From positions 1-64,000 of the forward strand of contig CAJUNP010000001.1 of assembly GCA_910587935.1 (NCBI GenBank): 64,000 nucleotides of DNA, read 5' to 3'. The position numbers and the translations under genes are program-made. Shown here one piece after another: positions 61,206 to 64,000 of the stretch; within the stretch, counting starts at the first letter, position 1, and each line of letters begins with the position of its first letter. Under the pieces are notes generated by a model. It made no database searches. It was not told the DNA's origin and was given only the letters and a program-made list of their open reading frames with translations. This DNA comes from an uncultured Lachnospiraceae bacterium (GTDB lineage Bacteria; Bacillota; Clostridia; Lachnospirales; Lachnospiraceae).

Positions 61206-61821
61206 GAACACGGGCCTGTTGATTATAGGCGCCGGAGGACATGGAAAAGTCGTAGCGGATGTTGCAGAAACGATGGGATGTTATGAAACAATTATTTTTG
61301 CAGATGACGATGCGGGAATTCAAAGCTGCTTAGGCTATCCGGTGTTTCACGGTAAATTAACGGAGGATGAATTCCTGCGCCGGTATGATGTTTTTGCGGC
61401 GGTAGGAAACAGCGCTGCGCGCAAACGCCTTATGGAGGCGGCGGAGGAAAAAGGATGCTTTATTCCTACGCTGATTCACCGGTCCGCCGTCGTAGCGTCA
61501 ACGGTACAAATAGGGAAGGGTACGGTGGTTATGGCGGGAGCCGTGGTCAATCCGGATGCGAAGATCGGAAAAGGATGTATTCTGAACACGGCAAGTTCTG
61601 TGGATCATGATTGTGCAATCGGAGATTACTGCCATATTTCCGTAGGAGCGCATCTGGCCGGTACGGTAAAGACCGGAGAACATACCTGGATCGGAGCCGG
61701 GGTCTGTGTGAATAATAATATTGAGATCGGCAGCCATTGTATGATCGGCTCCGGCGCGGCGGTAGTAAAAAATCTGCTTCAGGCAGGTACGTATGTCGGG
61801 GTTCCGGCACGAATGTTATAG
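61192..61821 (+). CDS. UDP-aminosugar N-acetyltransferase (PglD-like)
   Basis: A 209-residue protein from ATG 61192; the longer frame from 61105 lies inside the PglC-like gene. The N-terminal Rossmann-like domain has LLIIGAGGHGKVVADVAE, and the C-terminal left-handed beta-helix has VVMAGAVVNPDAKIGKGC, SSVDHDCAIGDYCHISVGAHL (with the catalytic His region) and ending VGVPARML. Length and layout match PglD/NeuD. It acetylates the 4-amino group made by the PglE-like enzyme, giving UDP-diNAcBac or a relative. Confidence 0.9.
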   Translation: MERNKNTGLLIIGAGGHGKVVADVAETMGCYETIIFADDDAGIQSCLGYPVFHGKLTEDEFLRRYDVFAAVGNSAARKRLMEAAEEKGCFIPTLIHRSAVVASTVQIGKGTVVMAGAVVNPDAKIGKGCILNTASSVDHDCAIGDYCHISVGAHLAGTVKTGEHTWIGAGVCVNNNIEIGSHCMIGSGAAVVKNLLQAGTYVGVPARML

Positions 61822-61837
61822 GGATGGATGACAGCAG

Positions 61838-62944
61838 ATGCGTACAATTATGATTTTGACAAATCACGACGGGGGATTGTTTCATTTCCGGCGGGAACTG
61901 CTGGAACGCTTGCTGGCGGAAGGATTTCGGGTTATCGTCAGTGTTCCTGCGGGAGAATACAGGACTCAGATCGAAGCTTTGGGATGCGTATATGAACCTA
62001 CGGAAATAGAACGCCGCGGAATGAATCCCGTAAAGGATTTTCTGTTGTTTTGCAGATACGGAAGGCTGATTAAAAAGTACGACCCGTCGGTGATTTTAAC
62101 CTTTACGATTAAACCGAATATATATGGAGCCCTTCAGGCGCGTATCGGAAAAGTTCCCTATATTGTAAATGTGACGGGATTGGGGACGGCCTTGCAGCGG
62201 GATGGCGTTATTCAGAAGCTTTTGCTTTTTTTGTACCGCTGCGCATTAAAAAAAGCCTGCTGCGTGTTTTTTCAAAATCAGGAAAATCTGCGGTTTATGC
62301 GGGAAAAAGGCTGCGTGCGTAAGAAATGCAGGCTGATTCCCGGTTCCGGTGTGAATCTGCAGGAATTTCAGGCGCTGCCTTATCCGGAGGAAACGCAGGA
62401 AATTCGAATATTGAACATTACCCGTATTATGAAAGACAAGGGAATTGAAGAATTGCTGTCGGCCTCCGAGGCGGTACACAAACGCTATCCCGGAACCGTA
62501 TTTGAGATTGTGGGCGATTTTGAAGAAGATTCCCGTACTCTTTATGAAGAAAAGGTTGAAGAACTGCAAAAGAATGGTATTATTAAGTACTATGGATACC
62601 AAAAGGATATAAAAGCTTTTTTGGCCAGATGCCATCTGGTGGTGCATCCCACGTATCATGAGGGAATGTCCAATGTTTTACTGGAAGCGGCGGCAAGTGC
62701 AAGGCCCGTTGCGGCATCGGATATCAGCGGCTGCAGGGAAGCCTTTGAAGACGGCAAGGGCGGATTGGCATTTAAACCGCAGGATGCCGGAGCTCTTACA
62801 CAGGCGGTCGAGCATTTTTTGCAGCTGGAACATACCAGAAAAAGACAGATGGGTGAAGCGGCCAGAAGCTATGTAGAACAGCATTTTGACAGAGATAAAG
62901 TGGTACAGGCATATATGGAAGAAATCCGTATGGCAGAGAAATAA
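61838..62944 (+). CDS. Family 4 glycosyltransferase (PglA/CapM-like)
   Basis: A 368-residue GT-B enzyme. The N-terminal segment IMILTNHDGGLFHFRRELLE and FTIKPNIYGALQARIGKVPYI are characteristic of PglA-type transferases, which add the second sugar to the bacillosamine-carrying lipid. The C-terminal EGMSNVLLEAAASARPV contains the E-x7-E donor site. In Campylobacter PglA uses UDP-GalNAc; the sugar here is not known. It follows the PglD-like gene by 16 bases. Confidence 0.88.
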   Translation: MRTIMILTNHDGGLFHFRRELLERLLAEGFRVIVSVPAGEYRTQIEALGCVYEPTEIERRGMNPVKDFLLFCRYGRLIKKYDPSVILTFTIKPNIYGALQARIGKVPYIVNVTGLGTALQRDGVIQKLLLFLYRCALKKACCVFFQNQENLRFMREKGCVRKKCRLIPGSGVNLQEFQALPYPEETQEIRILNITRIMKDKGIEELLSASEAVHKRYPGTVFEIVGDFEEDSRTLYEEKVEELQKNGIIKYYGYQKDIKAFLARCHLVVHPTYHEGMSNVLLEAAASARPVAASDISGCREAFEDGKGGLAFKPQDAGALTQAVEHFLQLEHTRKRQMGEAARSYVEQHFDRDKVVQAYMEEIRMAEK

Positions 62945-62962
62945 GAGAGCGAGGATAAAAAG

Positions 62963-64000
62963 ATGGATTTATACGAAAAAATTGTAAGCGGAGAAGAAAA
63001 AATTGCCCTGGTTGGCCTTGGCTATGTAGGCATGCCCATTGCGGTTGCCTTTGCAAAGAAAGTGAAGGTGGTGGGATTTGACCTGAACGAGGCCAAAATC
63101 AAATTATATCAGTCGGGAATCGATCCTACCAATGAAGTAGGCGATGCGGCCATTAAGGAGGCAAAGGTAGAATTTACCGCGGACGAGACGAAGCTGCGGG
63201 AAGCCAGGTTTTTTATCGTTGCCGTTCCCACTCCGGTTAATGACGATCATACGCCGGATCTGACGCCGGTGGAAGGAGCCAGCCGGATTGTAGGACGCAA
63301 TCTTACGAAGGGTTCCGTAATCGTTTTTGAATCCACCGTTTATCCCGGCGTTACGGAAGAAATCTGTGTTCCGATTCTGGAGGCGGAATCCGGACTGAAA
63401 TGCGGGACGGATTTTAAAATCGGTTATTCACCGGAACGGATTAATCCCGGCGATAAGGTACACCGGCTCGAAACCATTACCAAGATTGTATCCGGCATGG
63501 ATGAAGAGACGCTTGATACGGTGGCAAAAGTGTACGAGCTTGTAGTGGATGCCGGCGTATACCGGGCGCAGTCCATTAAAGTGGCGGAGGCAGCCAAAGT
63601 AATAGAGAACAGCCAGAGAGACATTAATATTGCTTTTATGAACGAGCTTTCCATCATATTCAATAAAATGGGAATCGATACGAAAGCAGTACTGGAAGCG
63701 GCCGGCACAAAGTGGAACTTTCTCAAGTTTTTCCCCGGTCTTGTAGGCGGGCACTGTATCGGCGTGGATCCTTATTATCTGACTTATAAGGCGGAGCAGC
63801 TGGGATATCATTCCCAGATTATTCTCTCCGGCCGCAGAATTAATGACGATATGGGCAAATACGTAGCGGAAAGCCTGGTGAAAAACCTGATTAAATCCGA
63901 TCTTGCCGTAAAAGGCGCCAAGGTTGCGATTCTTGGGTTTACCTTCAAGGAAAATTGTCCCGATACCAGAAATACCAAGGTAATCGATATTTATAATGAG
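62963..64000 (+). CDS. UDP-sugar 6-dehydrogenase (TviB/WbpO-like), 3' end outside the window
   Basis: The frame is open from ATG 62963 to the window edge, 346 residues, with no stop. It shows an N-terminal NAD-binding site (LVGLGYVGMPIAVAFAKK), VAVPTPVN, FESTVYPG, YSPERINPGD and the active-site cysteine in GGHCIGVDPYYL. These match the UDP-GlcNAc/GalNAc dehydrogenase group (WbpA/WbpO/TviB) rather than UDP-glucose dehydrogenase. It would make a UDP-N-acetylhexosaminuronic acid for the glycan. Only the C-terminal domain (about 80 residues) should be missing. Confidence 0.9.
   Translation, partial: MDLYEKIVSGEEKIALVGLGYVGMPIAVAFAKKVKVVGFDLNEAKIKLYQSGIDPTNEVGDAAIKEAKVEFTADETKLREARFFIVAVPTPVNDDHTPDLTPVEGASRIVGRNLTKGSVIVFESTVYPGVTEEICVPILEAESGLKCGTDFKIGYSPERINPGDKVHRLETITKIVSGMDEETLDTVAKVYELVVDAGVYRAQSIKVAEAAKVIENSQRDINIAFMNELSIIFNKMGIDTKAVLEAAGTKWNFLKFFPGLVGGHCIGVDPYYLTYKAEQLGYHSQIILSGRRINDDMGKYVAESLVKNLIKSDLAVKGAKVAILGFTFKENCPDTRNTKVIDIYNE

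Noticed and set aside
1..64000. CRISPR arrays, tRNA/rRNA genes, insertion sequences or prophage genes
   Set aside because: No regularly spaced repeats, no tRNA-like cloverleaf or rRNA sequence, and no transposase, integrase or phage structural gene was noticed in either strand.

Overview
The window is almost entirely a surface-polysaccharide / glycoconjugate locus of a spore-forming Clostridia-type Firmicute, most likely Lachnospiraceae. Grounds: strong GGAGG-type ribosome binding sites, AT-rich TTGnnn-N17-TATAAT promoters, frequent GTG/TTG starts, a Spo0A effector domain, a YuiD/DUF212 protein, an EpsG-type polymerase and many divergent multi-membrane proteins of the kind seen in Lachnospiraceae capsule loci. 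The assignment is inferred from gene content; no rRNA or tRNA is present. From about 3.0 kb onward every gene lies on the + strand, and most overlap or are separated by fewer than 30 bases.

Layout. 0-3 kb: tail of an upstream gene, rfbD (dTDP-rhamnose), a minus-strand yuiD-like gene and a minus-strand AraC regulator. 3-8.7 kb: gmd-fcl-manC (GDP-L-fucose), a polyprenyl-phosphate glycosyltransferase and a large membrane protein. 8.8-9.2 kb: a free-standing Spo0A DNA-binding domain with its own promoter and a hairpin. 9.3-18.3 kb: a probably frameshifted membrane protein, a WbaP-type initiating transferase, a Wzz/YveK-like protein, EpsG-type polymerase and cytosolic glycosyltransferases. 18.3-26.6 kb: a block bracketed by two related intergenic hairpins, with glycosyltransferases, a PglK-like ABC flippase, an FAD oxidoreductase and a GT-C-like protein. 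26.6-33.8 kb: a pseudaminic acid island (GT52-like transferase, pseF, acyltransferase, MaoC hydratase, pseI, pseG, pseB, pseC). 33.8-49.0 kb: membrane proteins, two more polyprenyl-phosphate glycosyltransferases, an SGNH hydrolase, an acyltransferase-3 protein, wecE and a GNAT acetyltransferase. 49.0-52.9 kb: an adenylation enzyme, a carrier protein, an AAC(3)-like acyltransferase and a DUF4910 protein. 52.9-57.5 kb: two glycosyltransferases and an O-antigen ligase-like protein. 57.5-64 kb: a Pgl-like set for a diacetamido-trideoxyhexose (bacillosamine-type) primer, followed by a UDP-sugar dehydrogenase cut by the window edge.

How it fits together (inference). Two phosphoglycosyl transferases (WbaP-like and PglC-like) could start two lipid-linked glycans, or alternatives of one. 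Cytosolic GT2/GT4/GT8/GT52 enzymes would extend them with fucose, pseudaminic acid, Fuc4N-type and uronic sugars. The ABC protein would flip them, and the EpsG-like and ligase-like proteins would polymerise or transfer them. Four dolichol-phosphate-mannose-synthase-like GT2 enzymes would make polyprenyl-phosphate sugars for a set of putative GT-C proteins acting outside the membrane. The most unusual parts are the stand-alone Spo0A effector domain inside a glycan locus, the amino-acid activation cassette, the MaoC hydratase within the nonulosonate genes, and the two related hairpins bracketing a roughly 8 kb block.
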